The notes beneath the pieces were generated by a model, which worked only from the letters and a program-made list of their open reading frames with translations, did not search any database and was not told where the DNA came from. From positions 10,573,283 to 10,637,282 of the forward strand of contig OX421505.1 in assembly GCA_949126835.1 (NCBI GenBank): 64,000 nucleotides of DNA. Reading direction: 5' to 3'. Origin of the DNA: Anisus vortex. Lineage: Eukaryota; Mollusca; Gastropoda; Planorbidae. Every line of letters starts with the position of its first letter. Within the stretch, counting starts at the first letter, position 1. Positions 1 to 12,549 of the stretch are shown one piece after another. Position numbers and translations under genes: made by a program.

Positions 1-1603
1 ACGAGGACATTGTGTTTCAATTGAAAGCTAGCTTCTTAATAAACTCGTAATCAGCAAAATTTTATTACACGAGCTGCTATTAGGTGCGTAGGCCTATTGG
101 TAAACTGAACAAGAAACCGTTTAAAAAAAAATACTTTAAAAAAAATATAAACTCGCAGTAGGCTAAAAGGAAGCTTGCTTTTAGACAACTTTGAAAAATA
201 AACTTTACAGTCCATACAGGAGTCTTTAAGAAAACGGATCATTCTTTTCTTGAACAAATGATAACTTTTTTATCCAATCAATTATATTTTTAAGAGATTA
301 ATAATATGTTTAATACTGAACGCCTACAAAACATAAAATATTACAAAAGCCGGACATTTAAAATGTTTTTTGCTTCGCCTGCCGGACGGAGGTCAATAGT
401 CTAAAAAAAAGGTGTTTAATTTCCGGCAACAACGGGACTTGACGTCACTAATAGGAAACTCGTATAAAAAAGGTTCATATTGCTACGTGTTTTAAACTCT
501 TAAACCGGTTCTTATTTTTATATAATGAAATGAGTGATTCCTTGTTCTCCTACGACACGTCAATTGTAATGGGACTTATGGGATTGCTTACATTGGCAAT
601 TACAAATCTCCTCACTTCGGAATCGTTAAAATTAGGCTGCTTTGTTTTAAAAGGAAGCCTTATTTTAAATCTCAAAATTTAAACTACAAATATTAATGCT
701 CTTCGCCATCAAAATAAATATTTACTCAATTTGTAGAAAAAAAACAACCTCTTCAATTGGCCTTTAACTTTAATTAAAACAAAAAAAAATTTAGAAAATA
801 GCTTATCAGGCATATTAGAGACTATCAACTGTAAAAGCTTTTAAAAAACAATAACATTACAAGTTAGTCTACTAGAAATACAAGATTTGTTGTCTAAAAA
901 AGGCAAACCATTAAAATGATAACGTTTGAATAAGTAGCCTATACCTACTACCAACTAGGCTACTTAGTAAATAAACTAGTTCATATTGGTGTTTACGTTC
1001 AAGTTAATTTACACTCAATTAAAAAGTTTTTATAATATTGAAGAATTAAAACAAATCTCAAAATATTTTTTTTTACTCTGCGTAATAAAAAAATCGTTCG
1101 TAGGCTACTTTAGTTTGGGCATAGCTAATCCATACTTACATGTGTGTACAAATCGCAGAGTAAAGTTGGCTCCAATAAACTTCCCCTTTTATAGCAAGAT
1201 CAGTATCAATAAAGCAACAGTTTTTCATTATCTTGCTCACTTAGACCCAAAAACATTGCTCCGCCCACTTACTAGCTCCCCCTCAAATGTCCAACACTCC
1301 AATCGTGTAATTACTATAAGCTCTGTGTCATTGGGATCATCCCGTCTACAATTATTTTTGGTGGGGAGAGTGGTGCTAAGTGCTCCCCCCCCCCCCCCCA
1401 AAACCCCAAACCCGCACCACAAAATTTTTTTTTTTTTTTTTTTTTTTGCTTAAATTTTTGTATACATCGATAATAAATTAGTTATGGTTTGCCGCAAGCT
1501 TTTTTTTTTCTTTTTCAATTATTTTAGTTTAGAGGATTAGATCTAACGCTTGAATTAAAGCTTTTACTTTAGTAGTACAATAACCTTTATTTTTTTATCT
1601 TAT
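1..1603. other. Unassigned AT-rich region
   Basis: I see no convincing gene or named repeat. The longest open frame (986-1453, +) runs into poly-C at about 1387 and poly-T at about 1425, so it is composition-driven. Homopolymer runs near 1385-1450 are the only distinctive structure. Confidence 0.5.
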
Positions 1604-1795
1604 CTTATACATTACAGACACTCCTTCTATAAAGAAGATTATTGCGTCCTACGCTCATCCGTGGTCCGAGTCTAGTCTTGCATTCTTATTAATGTTTTAA
1701 ATGTTGTTAAGTTACTGGTTTTCCTGGTTTGTTCAGGCAACCCATTCCATGCCCGAATGCCACTCGGGAAGAAAGAGTACATTTAAATATGCTTA
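1604..1795 (-). pseudogene. 3' end of CR1-like non-LTR retrotransposon, family A
   Basis: Read on the minus strand, about 1790 to 1675 encodes SFFPSGIRAWNGLPEQTRK and then a stop. This is the usual C-terminal end of CR1-like reverse transcriptases (aromatic patch, then an R-x-W-N-x-L-P motif). A 3' tail of about 70 bp follows. The same coding end and tail recur at 16690-17275 (-), 23681-23835 (+) and 25371-25556 (+). This copy is strongly 5'-truncated, as is normal after target-primed reverse transcription. Confidence 0.65.
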
Positions 1796-1832
1796 AAAAA
1801 TATGTTTAAATATATTCCGTATTTTAGTGGAT

Positions 1833-2086
1833 TGTGGGGCGCGATAGTCGAGCATTAGCGCGTTTCGAAGGTTCTCGTATCGAATCCTGGTGACGGCTAG
1901 GATTTGTTTCCGGGACTGGAGTGAGTCTCTGAGTCTACCCAGCTCTGGTGGGTACCTGACATTTTTCTGGATGGAGTTGGGCATTGTGCTGGCCACACAT
2001 CCTCTAGTGTGCCGTGGCCACAGAAACTGGTGAATGCTGCTTCACCAGCCCTATGATCAGTTTGGCCCGAAGGGTACTTTACCTTA
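1833..2086 (+). mobile_element. tRNA-derived SINE, near full length
   Basis: The head is tRNA-like with a B-box-like sequence (GTATCGAATCC) at about 1878-1888. The body carries segments such as CCCAGCTCTGGTGGGTACCT and GCCACAGAAACTGGTGAATG, and the end is GAAGGGTACTTTA. From memory this matches a SINE that is abundant in heterobranch gastropod genomes. A truncated copy of the 3' half lies at 53843-53946. The hAT element at 2095 inserted just beyond its 3' end. An open frame on the minus strand across the SINE is not a gene. Confidence 0.75.
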
Positions 2087-2289
2087 CTGATATACAGGCC
2101 CCACGAGAGGGGGGTACAGCCGGTACGCCGTACCGGGGCCCATGAGAGTTTAGGAGGCCCATGAAGCCCATGAATATTAAAATTTAAAATTAATTTTGAT
2201 ATGCTTTGAATTTGTACTTGAACATTTTGTTAAATATGCAATGAAACCTTTAGTTGTAATATAGGGCCTAATTATTTTCGATAGCAGTT

Positions 2290-2850
2290 AGGATCTTAGC
2301 TTTCGTCCTGATTCGTCTGCCTGCGCTGCTGCTGTTGGTAATGTGGAGGAATGCTGTCATACAGTTAAGGCATGGATGGTTGCAAACACACTTAAATTAA
2401 ATGATGACAAGACAGATGCAATTATCTGTGGTTCTGATGTCAGTCTTCGGGAAATAGCTATTACTAAAGGGAATAGAGTACAAAATTATGTCCATTACGT
2501 ACGGATGCTCCTTCCTATCTTCGAGAGCTTATATCAAGGCATGAGCCATCTAGGGAAATGCGCTCTTCATCACAGTCACTCCTCAAAACCCCTAGTTTGG
2601 ATGGACACAAAAAGAAATACCTGGGATTGCGATCATTTGAATCAGTGGCGCCTTCTCTATGGAACAGTTTATCTCAGACACTGAGAGAATCTGGGACAAG
2701 AGAATCTTTTAAAAAGAACTTAAAGACCTTTCTCTTTGGCTAATACATCTGCCACTGCACAATCAAACCAAGAGCGCACTGAGCATGCTAATTTAATAGC
2801 AGGATAGAAGCGCTATAAGAAATACCCATTCTTATCTTATCTTCTTATCT
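2290..2850 (+). pseudogene. CR1-like non-LTR retrotransposon 3' end, family B (nested in hAT)
   Basis: The frame at 2343-2450 encodes VKAWMVANTLKLNDDKTD, the region after the RT palm in CR1-type polymerases. A second frame, about 2505-2743, runs from APSYLRELISRHEPSRE to FESVAPSLWNSL and FKKNLKTFLFG and then a stop, the family's C-terminus. The sequence between them in a normal protein is missing, so this copy has an internal deletion as well as 5' truncation. A short 3' UTR with a TATCTTATCTT-type tail ends near 2850. The family recurs on the minus strand at 16238-16530. Confidence 0.7.
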
Positions 2851-3089
2851 CTTTTTATTATTTTTCTCTAGGGACGATGACAGATATAGACCTATGAGCC
2901 TTACTGGCTTACATTTCTCCCTGTTAGCTTAGTAGCCCAGGCCTACAAACTCTATATCGCTGCATACTAGTACGGCAGTCAAAGCTAGTTAATCGCTTCT
3001 TTTACACTTCAATGATCTCCTGTGCGGTAGCCACTAGGGAAGGTTGAAGTAATCATAATTTTAGACAAATGTAAACACACATTATTCAG

Positions 3090-4020
3090 TTGCAGCCTCA
3101 AGAGGTGAAAACTACTGTCAAAGCTTCATCGCATTTCAGCACCATATGGTCAGATCGAATTGAAAGTGTAAAACCATTTGTAGCTCATCTACCAGGGGTT
3201 GAGTTGGCTTTGGAAGACCTGTTAAAGCTGAATCTTACTCCGAAAACCAGAAACAAAATCCATGAAATTTATATGGATGTCGGTTCTTTCACTTGCATCA
3301 TAATGTCAGTCGTGTGGCACAGTATACTAGTCCATATTGACTTATGTAACTAAGTCATTCAAGCCTGTGATGCGACTATAGCTATGGAAGTTGCAAACAT
3401 AGAACTTATATTATGCACAACTAAGGCCTTTGCGAAACAGTTGGAAAGCAATGTGGAATGAAGCTAAGCTTGTTGTAGCCCACCTGCAGGTAGAAGTACA
3501 ATTGTTTAGGAAGAGTTTATACAACTGCCAGAAAAAAGAACAATAATATATTTCTGACACATTCAGCTTTCCTTGGAACTACCAAAAGATGTCAGAAGAA
3601 GACTTCAAGTAAAAAGCTGCTAAGCTAGCAGAAAAGTATTATAATAACATACGGTAAGTTGTGAAGACTTTGTTCAGGAAATAATTCATCTAACAATGGT
3701 TCACATTGCAAATTTTGGTAAAGAACAGTTGGGTGCATTGGAACTGTTAAGTTCAGTTAAATGCTTTGGCAAATTCCAAATTAGAAAATATTTTTCCTAA
3801 CATAAGTGTCAGTTCGAAGATGTCCTTTACATCACCAGAGGATCTTCAGTAAACTTAAGCTCATCAAAAATTGCCTCATGTCCACCATAAGCACCATAAG
3901 TCAGGATCGCCTGCACAACTTGGCTAGGCTCAGTATTGAGTCTGGCATTGCATGACAAATAAACTTTGACACGGTAATTTGTAGTTTTGCCAAGAAAAAG
4001 GTACGCAATTTAAGGCAGCC
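3090..4020 (+). pseudogene. hAT transposase remnant (ZMYM1-like)
   Basis: An N-terminal part at 3090-3353 is open for 87 codons. Further fragments in shifted frames follow, ending near 3860-4015 with NIFPNISVS and then SQDRLHNLARLSIESGIA and INFDTVICSFAKKK. The FPN-I start and the 'RL..LA.LSIES.IA..I.FD..I..FA.KK' pattern match the C-terminal dimerisation region of hAT transposases of the ZMYM1-like type. Several stops and frameshifts interrupt it (for example a TGA between IESGIA and QINFD), so it is inactive. Confidence 0.7.
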
Positions 4021-4338
4021 CCGTTTTAATAAAACTGTAACATTTGTTAAATAAGACTACCGGTAGTGTAATTCCACGGGGAAACTGTTGAAAGTGTACA
4101 CAAAGACTAGAGGGTCAAGTCATTGTGTTTGACCTTAAACTAGTCTTTTTCTACTGTCTTTTTTTATCATTCATGTATGTAGGCCTTTTGATGTATTTTC
4201 TGTTAACTATTTCTTTTCACCAAACAGTAAGCATTCAAAAGAGGGGGGGGGGTAGGGAGGGGGAGAGAGGGGGGGAGGGGGCCCATAAAAGATCTCGTAC
4301 CGGCATCTTTTTTTTCTCTCGAGGGCCCTGCTGATATA

Positions 4339-5378
4339 TGATGTGATTATATTTTAGAACAATGTTGAAATTTAGCAGTTTCTTTATCACTATGTTTCCT
4401 TTAATCCCGTGCATGATCTTGAAGATTCGTTGAAAACGTTTTTTTTTTTTTTTAATTTTCATGTGTCAATATGCAATTTTTTTTAGTAGAAAATTCAAAA
4501 ATTTTTAAATAATAAAGCTATCAGCAAAATCTTGCATGGAAAGATAGACAGTATTAATTTAAAGCAATAACAGAAAACATAGATCTAATTAAATTATCTT
4601 CTTTATAAAAAAAAGTTATAAGAAATTGTATAAAACTGTATGTCGGCCATTTTTATAGTTGCTGAGGCAAAAAAAAAAATTTTTTTTTCAACCCTAGTAT
4701 ACATAAAACACACAGCTGAATCTTATAGTGTTATTTAAAATCGTTAGGTAAGCCAAAATAAAAAAATAATAATTTTAAACAGGTGTCCGACTTAAATATT
4801 AAATCACTCACGCCCCACCTCCCCATACCTATACATTATTTTCCACTGTGAGCACCAATGACATATACAAATAAATGAACACTCACGGCTGTAGTTTATT
4901 AGTCTTGTGTTCTTGTTTATGCCCAAACTGTGGCGTTCTAAATTTTAGACAAAGTGTCACACCGATGGCCCAATCGACTGATGTTTTTGTTTTGATCAAA
5001 CCTTGTTTATCATGTTGATATATAATGCAGTATACTGAAGATAGAGAACATCTCGTCATCTCTTTTGTTTATTTATGGTAATGTGTGATGAACTTTTCGC
5101 ATAGATCTAGATCAAGTAAATTTGATGTATAATAAGGTAATCTAGCCGTTCTTATATATGTATGTTTGAATCCTTGATCTACCTTGCGTCTTCTTCAAAT
5201 GTTGTACTATTATATGTTATGTACTTAAATACGCATTAAATGCACTAAAATACATATAATGTACTAAATACTTGCGCATATACTACGTAATATAAAATAA
5301 AGAGATATTGTGTAATATTTACTAATATATACGCTACCATAATCTTAACCATTCTATTTACTTAAAAAAAATATATAT
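4339..5378. other. Unassigned AT-rich region
   Basis: No supported gene, RNA gene or named repeat was found. The sequence is AT-rich with homopolymer runs and no extended open frame. Confidence 0.5.
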
Positions 5379-5400
5379 CATCATATCATATCATATCATA
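5379..5400. repeat. (ATATC)n microsatellite at left edge of array A
   Basis: About four copies of a CATAT/ATATC pentanucleotide run directly into the TATATATATAAATCTC start of array A. A longer tract of the same pentanucleotide precedes array B. Confidence 0.75.
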
Positions 5401-5428
5401 TATATATATAAATCTCAAAAGGAATATG

Positions 5429-5463
<35 letters not shown>

Positions 5464-7689
5464 GTATGTACATACCGCATAATCTTTTTAAATACTGGAC
5501 ATAAAAACGTGAAATTTGCTACAAATATTCTTTGCGTTACGGCGGTGAACACTGTCAAGGTTTTAAAAAAATTTAAATGACCGCAGTGGTCAGTTTGGTC
5601 AAAAAACGCGAATAAAACGACATATTTTGGGTTCATGTTGAATTTGCCGTTCCAACTTTTTATAGTTTTTCGATCGATCGCGCTAAAAAAATTAAAAAAA
5701 GGATGGCGTTGAGATTTTTTTTAGGATGACGTCATCAAAGTTTGCGCAGAGATAGATAGCCGGCTTTTCGTAATGACGTCATCAAATTTTGCGTATTCAT
5801 TTAAAATTAACTTTGCTTCAATGTTTGCTAATGTATTTTATGAATGAATAGAACAAAATATATTCACGTTTTAATTCGTGTCGTATACGAAATATAAACT
5901 TTGTAGTTGTTGCGTGCAATCTCATTATAACTGCTTGAGTAGTAAGAGTGTATGTAAACATAACTTTTAGCTTTTTCAATTCGTTTGAAGCGGGCGTATA
6001 CGCATTAAAATCTTTCTAGCGGGAAATATTTCACTCAATTCGTTTCTAGCGGGAAATATTTCACGTTTCAGTTCGTTTCGGTTGTAGCGGGCGTACAAAA
6101 TGTCATTCACATTTAAATTTGTGACGTATACATCGATAAACTTTTTAACGGGCATGGTTTTATTAATTGCCGTATATATTAACTGTGTAGCGGGCAATCT
6201 CATTATAACTCCATGGGTAGATAAAGTGTATGTAAAATATCATTATGCGATTAAATTGAACACAATTTTTTTTTTTTTAAAGTTTCTTCTTTGTTTCTTA
6301 TTGGTTTCATTTGTTATTGTTTTACATGTTGAATAGAAAAAATAATTCTAAGTTTGCTTCCAAAGCAACAATAAATAAATAAACAGCAAATAAACAAAAA
6401 CAACACAACATAGGTCTGCGACTTAATGTTTGTCGTAAAAAAATATATCAAACAATCATTTTAAAAAAAAGTACTGTCGAATGTTCTTTATCAATGAATA
6501 GAACAAAATATATTCATGTTTTAATTTGCGTCGTAATTTATAGCGGGCAATTTTGTAATTGTTATAATGGGTGATGAGTAATGATTTTAACGGGTAATTC
6601 ATGTTGTAGCGGGCAAATAAAAAATTACCTTTAATTGCCTTATATATTAACTGTGTAGCGGGCAATCTCATTATAACTCCATGGATATGTAAAGTGTATG
6701 TAAAGATCATTATGCGATTACATTGAACACAATGTAACAAAAAAAATATTTCTTCTTTGTTTCTTATGGGTTTCATTTGTTATTGTTTTACATGTTAAAT
6801 AGAAAATTTAATTATAAGTTTGCTTCCAAAGCTACAATAAATAAATAAATAGTAAATAACAAAAACAACACAACATAGGTCTGCGACTTAATGTTTGTCG
6901 TAAAAAAAATATATCAAACAATCATTAAAAAAAAATAAAAGTACTGTCGAATGTTCTTTATCAATGAATAGAACAAAATATATTCATGTTTTAATTTGCG
7001 TCGTAATTTATAGCGGGCCATTTTGTAATTGTTATAATGGGTGATGAGTAATGATTTTAACGGGTAATTCATGTTGTAGCGGGCAAATAAAAAATTACCT
7101 CTAATTGCCTTATATATTAACTGTGTAGCGGGCAATCTCATTATAACTCCATGGATATGTAAAGTGTATGTAAAAGATCATTATGCGATTACATTGAACA
7201 CAATGTAACAAAAAAAATATTTCTTCTTTGTTTCTTATGGGTTTCATTTGTTATTGTTTTACATGTTAAATAGAAAATTTAATTATAAGTTTGCTTCCAA
7301 AGCTACAATAAATAAATAAATAGTAAATAACAAAAACAACACAACATAGGTCTGCGACTTAATGTTTGTCGTAAAAAAAATATATCAAACAATCATTAAA
7401 AATAAATAAAAGTACTGTCGAATGTTCTTAATCAATGAATAGAACAAAATATATTCATGTTTTAATTTGCGTCGTAATTTATAGCGGGCAATTTTGTAAT
7501 TGTTATAATGGGTGATGAGTAATGATTTTAACGGGTAATTCATGTTGTAGCGGGCAAATAAAAAATTACCTCACGTTTAAATTCGTGTCGTAGGTCATGC
7601 GGGCAATCTCATTATAACTGCCTGAGTAGTTAGAGTGTATGTAAACATAACGTTTAGCCGGTTCGGAGGACCGGGCACATAACGGCTTG
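5401..7689 (+). mobile_element. Helitron-like unit A1 (type I 5' body, expanded 3' part)
   Basis: The type I 5' body carries the CGATCGATCGCG motif near 5672. From about 6440 to 7560 it holds tandem near-copies of a block of roughly 465 bp (the landmark AATATATCAAACAATCAT recurs near 6439, 6908 and 7379). It ends with the alpha hairpin (AGCCGGTTCGGAGGACCGGG) and CTTG. It has no 19-bp minisatellite and no nested P-like element. Confidence 0.65.
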
Positions 7690-7721
7690 TATATATATAA
7701 ATCTCAAAAGGAATATGTATG

Positions 7722-7752
<31 letters not shown>

Positions 7753-9280
7753 GTATGTACATACCGCATAATCTTTTTAAATACTGGACATAAAAACGTG
7801 AAATTTGCTACAAATATTCTTTGCGTTACGGCGGTGAACACTGTCAAGGTTTTAAAAAAATTAAAATGACCGCAGTGGTCAGTTTGGTCAAAAAACGCGA
7901 AAAAAACACAACTTTTGATTCACATTGTCTTTGCCAGTACAACTTTTTATAGTTTTTCGTCACAAAGTTAGAAAAAAAAGGATGCGCTGAGATTATTTTT
8001 ATGACGTCATCAAAGTTTGCGCATGGATTTTTTAGCGATGAAGGGACATTTTTCATTCATGTTTAAATTGACGTCATCAAACTATGTGCATGGATTTTAT
8101 CTCAATGACGGGAAAACATTTTCTTCATGTTTAAATTGCCTACGTGCCGTAAACAACATAAATTCTTTACACTACCAATACTGTAGTTGATTTTCTTAAT
8201 CTATCACTACTTTAATACTTTACACTGTGAATACATGACTTAAAGCTAATTAATAATTTAAAACTTACAAACATAGGACAAAGCAAATAGATATAGTATT
8301 TTTTTTTCTGTTTCGGGAAGTAATACCGACGCCTTATTAAGCTTATTTAAACGCAGTGGTCCTGGTTACACTCTATATTTAAGCTTATAATTATATGGCG
8401 TCATCAAATTTTGCGTATTTATGCGTTTAAGAAGTTGTGTTTTAATTTGCGTCGTAATTTGTAGAAAGCAATATTTAAATGGTTTAAGTTACCGGAAAAT
8501 ACTTTATCTTAAGACTATTGTTTATAACTCCATGGGTTATTTTATCCAGTTCTGAGAACTGGGCACCTTTAGGCTTATCGCCTTGGTAACGGCCATTGTT
8601 TAAATTATCGGGCAATGTTTAAATTACCGGGCAATGTTTATAATACCGGGCAATGTTTAAATTACCGGGCAATGTTTAAATTATCGGGCAATGTTTAAAT
8701 TAACGGGCAATGTTTATATTACCGGGCAATGTTTAATTAGCCGGGCAATGTTCAAATTGCTGGAACTAACTTTTTAAAGTTTTAATTCGTGTCGTATACG
8801 TTTTATAAACATTATTTCATATGGGTTTCATTTGTTATTGTTTTTTGTTTTACGTGTTGAATAGAAAATTTAATTATAAGTTTGCTTCCAAAGCAACAAT
8901 AAATAAATAAATAGCAAATAAACAAAAACAACACAACATAGGTCTGCGACTTAATGTTTGTCGTAAAAAAAATATATCAAACAATCATTAAAAATAAATA
9001 AAAGTACTGTCGAATGTTCTTAATCAATGAATAGAACAAAATATATTCATGTTTTAATTTGCGTCGTAATTTATAGCGGGCAATTTTGTAATTGTTATAA
9101 CGGGTGATGAGTAATGATTTTAACGGGTAATTCATGTTGTAGCGGGCAAATAAAAAATTACCTTACGTTTAAATTCATGTCGTAGGTCATGCGGGCATCT
9201 CATTATAACTGCCTGAGTAGTTAGAGTGTATGTAAACATAACTTTTAGCCGGTTCGGAGGACCGGGCACATAACGGCTTG
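7690..9280 (+). mobile_element. Helitron-like unit A2 (type II)
   Basis: The type II body is marked by GTCACAAAGTTAG near 7958. A (TATG)/(GGCT) microsatellite lies in the 5' subterminal region, and the 19-bp ACCGGGCAATGTTTAAATT array occupies about 8598-8762. The 3' end is the alpha hairpin and CTTG. Confidence 0.65.
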
Positions 9281-9873
9281 TATATATATAAATCTCAAAA
9301 GGAATATGTGGCTGGCTGGCTGGCTGGGTATGTACATACCGCATAATCTTTTTAAATACTGGACATAAAAACGTGAAATTTGCTACAAATATTCTTTGCG
9401 TTACGGCGGTGAACACTGTCAAGGTTTTATAAAAATTTAAATGACCGCAGTGGTCAGTTTGGTCAAAAAACGCGAATAAAACGACATATTTTGGGTTCAT
9501 GTTAAAATTGCCGTTCCAACTTTTTATAGTTTTTCGATCGATCGCGCTAAAAAAATAAAAAAAAGGATGGCGTTGAGATTTTTTTTCAGGATGACGTCAT
9601 CAAAGTTTGCGCAGAGATAGCTAGCCGGCTTTTCGTTATGACGTCATCGAATTTTGCGTATTCATTTAAAATTAACTTTGCTTCAACCTTTGCTAATGTA
9701 CTTTATGAATGAATAGAACAAAATATATTCACGTTTTAATTTGCGTCGTAATTTATAGCGGGATATTTTTAAATTGTTATAATGGGTAATGATTATTGGT
9801 TTTAATGGGTATCTTACGTTGTATCTGGCAAATACAAAATTCCTTCACGTTTTTATTCGTGTTGTATATGTCC

Positions 9874-10622
9874 ACAGAATAGGTATAAAACAGAATGCGC
9901 AATCGCATTTTATTTCTGTTTTGGGCAGTAATACCGACGCCATACTAAGCTTATTTAAACGCAGCGGTCCTGGTTACACTATATATTTATGCTTATTTAG
10001 CCTACAACGTCCTTTTCTTCAAATCTACAAAATCGAACACCCAAAGCTAATATTTCAGGCAAAATGTGCATAAACGGTTGTGTAATAAACTACAACAATG
10101 AAAACGAAAACGACTGATTATCGTAAAAAAGAGCATGTCAAACTGCATGGCTTTCCTGACTCCATAAAGGATAAACAACAGCATAAACAACCTCATATTA
10201 ACTCATTATGAATTATATGCATATTTCCCTTCATAATTTTAAAAGTTTATTTTGGTTTAAAAAGTATATATATTTATGTACCGGTAGCCGTAGCAATTTA
10301 GTTACCGGTACCGAGCTACGTCTAAGCCATTTTTTTTTCAAATCAGTATCGGGTAATAAATATTTTTACATCATATTGGCCTAATCATATAATGTTCAAA
10401 ACAAAATGGGTAATTAAGTCAAATTTATATAAAAGTAAGCCTATAATGAAAGATAATGTAGGCCCTATATATATTGTATATATTTATGGCAGACGTATAA
10501 TAATATATCCTTTCTCATTTTACTATAGTAGCGTCTCTAGCGACCGCTGCATTGCGCAAAATGGTAACTTTTAGTGACTGCGTATATAAGGATTGTGCAT
10601 TCTGTTCTATACCTATTCTGTG
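9874..10622 (+). mobile_element. Nested P-like (THAP) DNA transposon, complete ends
   Basis: Terminal inverted repeats of about 32 bp begin CACAGAATAGGTATA at 9874 and, inverted, at 10622, with two mismatches between them. Flanks are TATATGTC (9866-9873) and TATACGTC (10623-10630), an 8-bp target duplication with one difference. Joining the flanks recreates the host motif GTCGTATACGTCTTATAAAC, which is present uninterrupted nearby (about 10708-10730), so an empty site exists within the family. The insert contains the start of a THAP domain (10064 onward). A THAP domain, an 8-bp TSD and TIRs of about 31 bp starting CA suggest the P superfamily. No DDE-type catalytic domain remains, so it is non-autonomous. 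Confidence 0.65.
10064..10211 (+). pseudogene. THAP-domain start fragment, frameshifted copy
   Basis: This is the same 48-residue THAP-like start as at 27606, 32016 and 37657, but a one-base insertion near 10106 puts a stop in frame. Upstream TTCAGGCAAAATG could be a relic of a splice acceptor before the start, or simply 5' UTR. Confidence 0.5.
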
Positions 10623-11375
10623 TATACGTCTTATAAACTTTGTAGCGGGAAATTTTTCAATTGCCAGGCAATGTTTAAATTGCCGAGCTCAACGTTTTAA
10701 AGTTTTAATTTGTATCGTATACGTCTTATAAACTATGAAGCGGGAAATTTTTATATTGCCGGGCAATGTTTAAATTTGCCGGACCAACTTTTTAAAGTTT
10801 TAATTCATGTCGTATACGTTGTATAAACTATGATTCATATCGGTTTCAGTTGTTATTGTTTTTCCTGTTGAATTTAAAATTTAATTCTAAGTTTGCTTCC
10901 AAAGCAACAATAAATAAATAGCAAATAACACCAACAAAAACAAAAAAAAAAACAAAAAAAAAATATTGATCTACGACTAATGTTGTAGCAAAAAAATATA
11001 TCAAACAATCATTTTCGAATTAACAGTACTTTTTAAAAGACATGTGAGTTCTGTTTTACAGAAAGAGTTTAATTACCCAATAAACTCACAAAATTCGATC
11101 ATAGTGGTCATACTTTGAGCAAGAAAAAAAAAAAAATATTATTATTTGTTTTTCCTTTTTAGTTGTATATTAAATTGGTGTATAATAAAGTCTGCAAAAC
11201 AAAAATAAAGTTAAAAAAATACTGACCACAAAAAAAAAAAAAAACATACTACTTTATGTATGTTGCAAAAACAAAACTAAAAAACTATAATGTGTCAAGC
11301 ATATTCTAAAAAAAGCCCGTTCGAAGAATCGGGCACATATCATCTTGTATATATATAAATCTCAAAAGGAATATG

Positions 11376-11658
<283 letters not shown>

Positions 11659-12549
11659 GTATGTACATACCGCATAATCTTTTTAAATACTGGACATAAA
11701 AACGTGAAATTTGCTACAAATATTCTTTGCGTTACGGCGGTGAACACTGTCAAGGTTTAAAAAAAATTAAAATGACCGCAGTGGTCAGTTTGGTCAAAAA
11801 ACGCGAATAAAACGACATATTTTGGGTTCATGTTGAATTTGCCGTTCCAACTTTTTATAGTTTTTCGATCGATCGCGCTAAGAAAATAAAAAAAAGGATG
11901 GCGTTGAGATTTTTTTCAGGATGACGTCATCAAAGTTTGCGCAGGGATAGCTGGTTGTCTTTTTTTGTATGGCGTCATCGAATTTTGCGTATTCATTTTA
12001 ATTAACTTCGCTTCAACCTTTGCTAATGTACTTTATGAATGAATAGAACAAAATATATTCACGTTTTAATTTGCGTCGTAATTTATAGCGGGATATTTTT
12101 AAATTGTTATAATGGGTAATGATTAATGGTTTTAATGGTTATCTTACGTTGTATCTGGCAAATAAAAAATTCCTTCACGTTTTTATTCGTGTTGTATATG
12201 TTCACAGAATAGGTATAAAACAGAATGCGCAATCGCATTTTATTTCTGTTTCGGGAAGTAATACCGACGCCTTACTAAGCTTATTTAAACGCAGTGGTCC
12301 TGGTTACACTCTATATTTAAGCTTATAATTATATGGCGTCATCAAATTTTGCGTATTTATGCGTTTAAGAAGGGAACAAAATTTTGTTTTAATTTGCGTC
12401 GTTATTCGTGGAATGCAATATTTAAATGGTATAAGTTACCGGAAAATAATTTATCCCCGCTTAAGACTATTGTTTATAACTCCATGGGTTATTTTATCCA
12501 GTTCCGAGAACTGGGCACCTTTAGGCTTATCGCCTAGGTAACGGCCATT

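Larger units (their letters stand above)
2095..4330 (+). mobile_element. hAT DNA transposon, defective, with 8-bp TSD
   Basis: The element is bounded by a perfect 8-bp duplication, CTGATATA, at 2087-2094 and 4331-4338. The ends are imperfect inverted repeats: left CAGGCCCCACGAGAG, and right, read inward, CAGGGCCCTCGAGAG. Both are followed by a G- or A-rich stretch and a GCCGGTACG motif. CAGG ends plus 8-bp TSDs are diagnostic of the hAT superfamily. A decayed ZMYM1-like transposase lies at 3090-4020, and a CR1-like retroelement 3' end is nested at 2290-2850. G-rich low-complexity sequence sits at 4241-4281 inside the right end. Confidence 0.85.
9281..11347 (+). mobile_element. Helitron-like unit A3 (type I, carries P-like insert)
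   Basis: The type I body contains the complete nested inverted-repeat transposon at 9874-10622. It ends with the beta hairpin (GCCCGTTCGAAGAATCGGGC) near 11314-11333, followed by ACATATCAT and CTTG. Confidence 0.65.

Noticed and set aside
986..1453. 155-codon plus-strand ORF
   Set aside because: It ends in Pro and Phe runs from poly-C and poly-T, has no domain, and lies in low-complexity AT-rich DNA.
1793..1996. 67-codon minus-strand ORF
   Set aside because: It lies antisense across the SINE; such frames occur by chance in that family.
9789..10073. 94-codon plus-strand ORF seen in five type I copies
   Set aside because: It crosses the left target duplication and inverted repeat of the nested transposon, so it joins two unrelated sequences. 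Its repetition reflects unit duplication.
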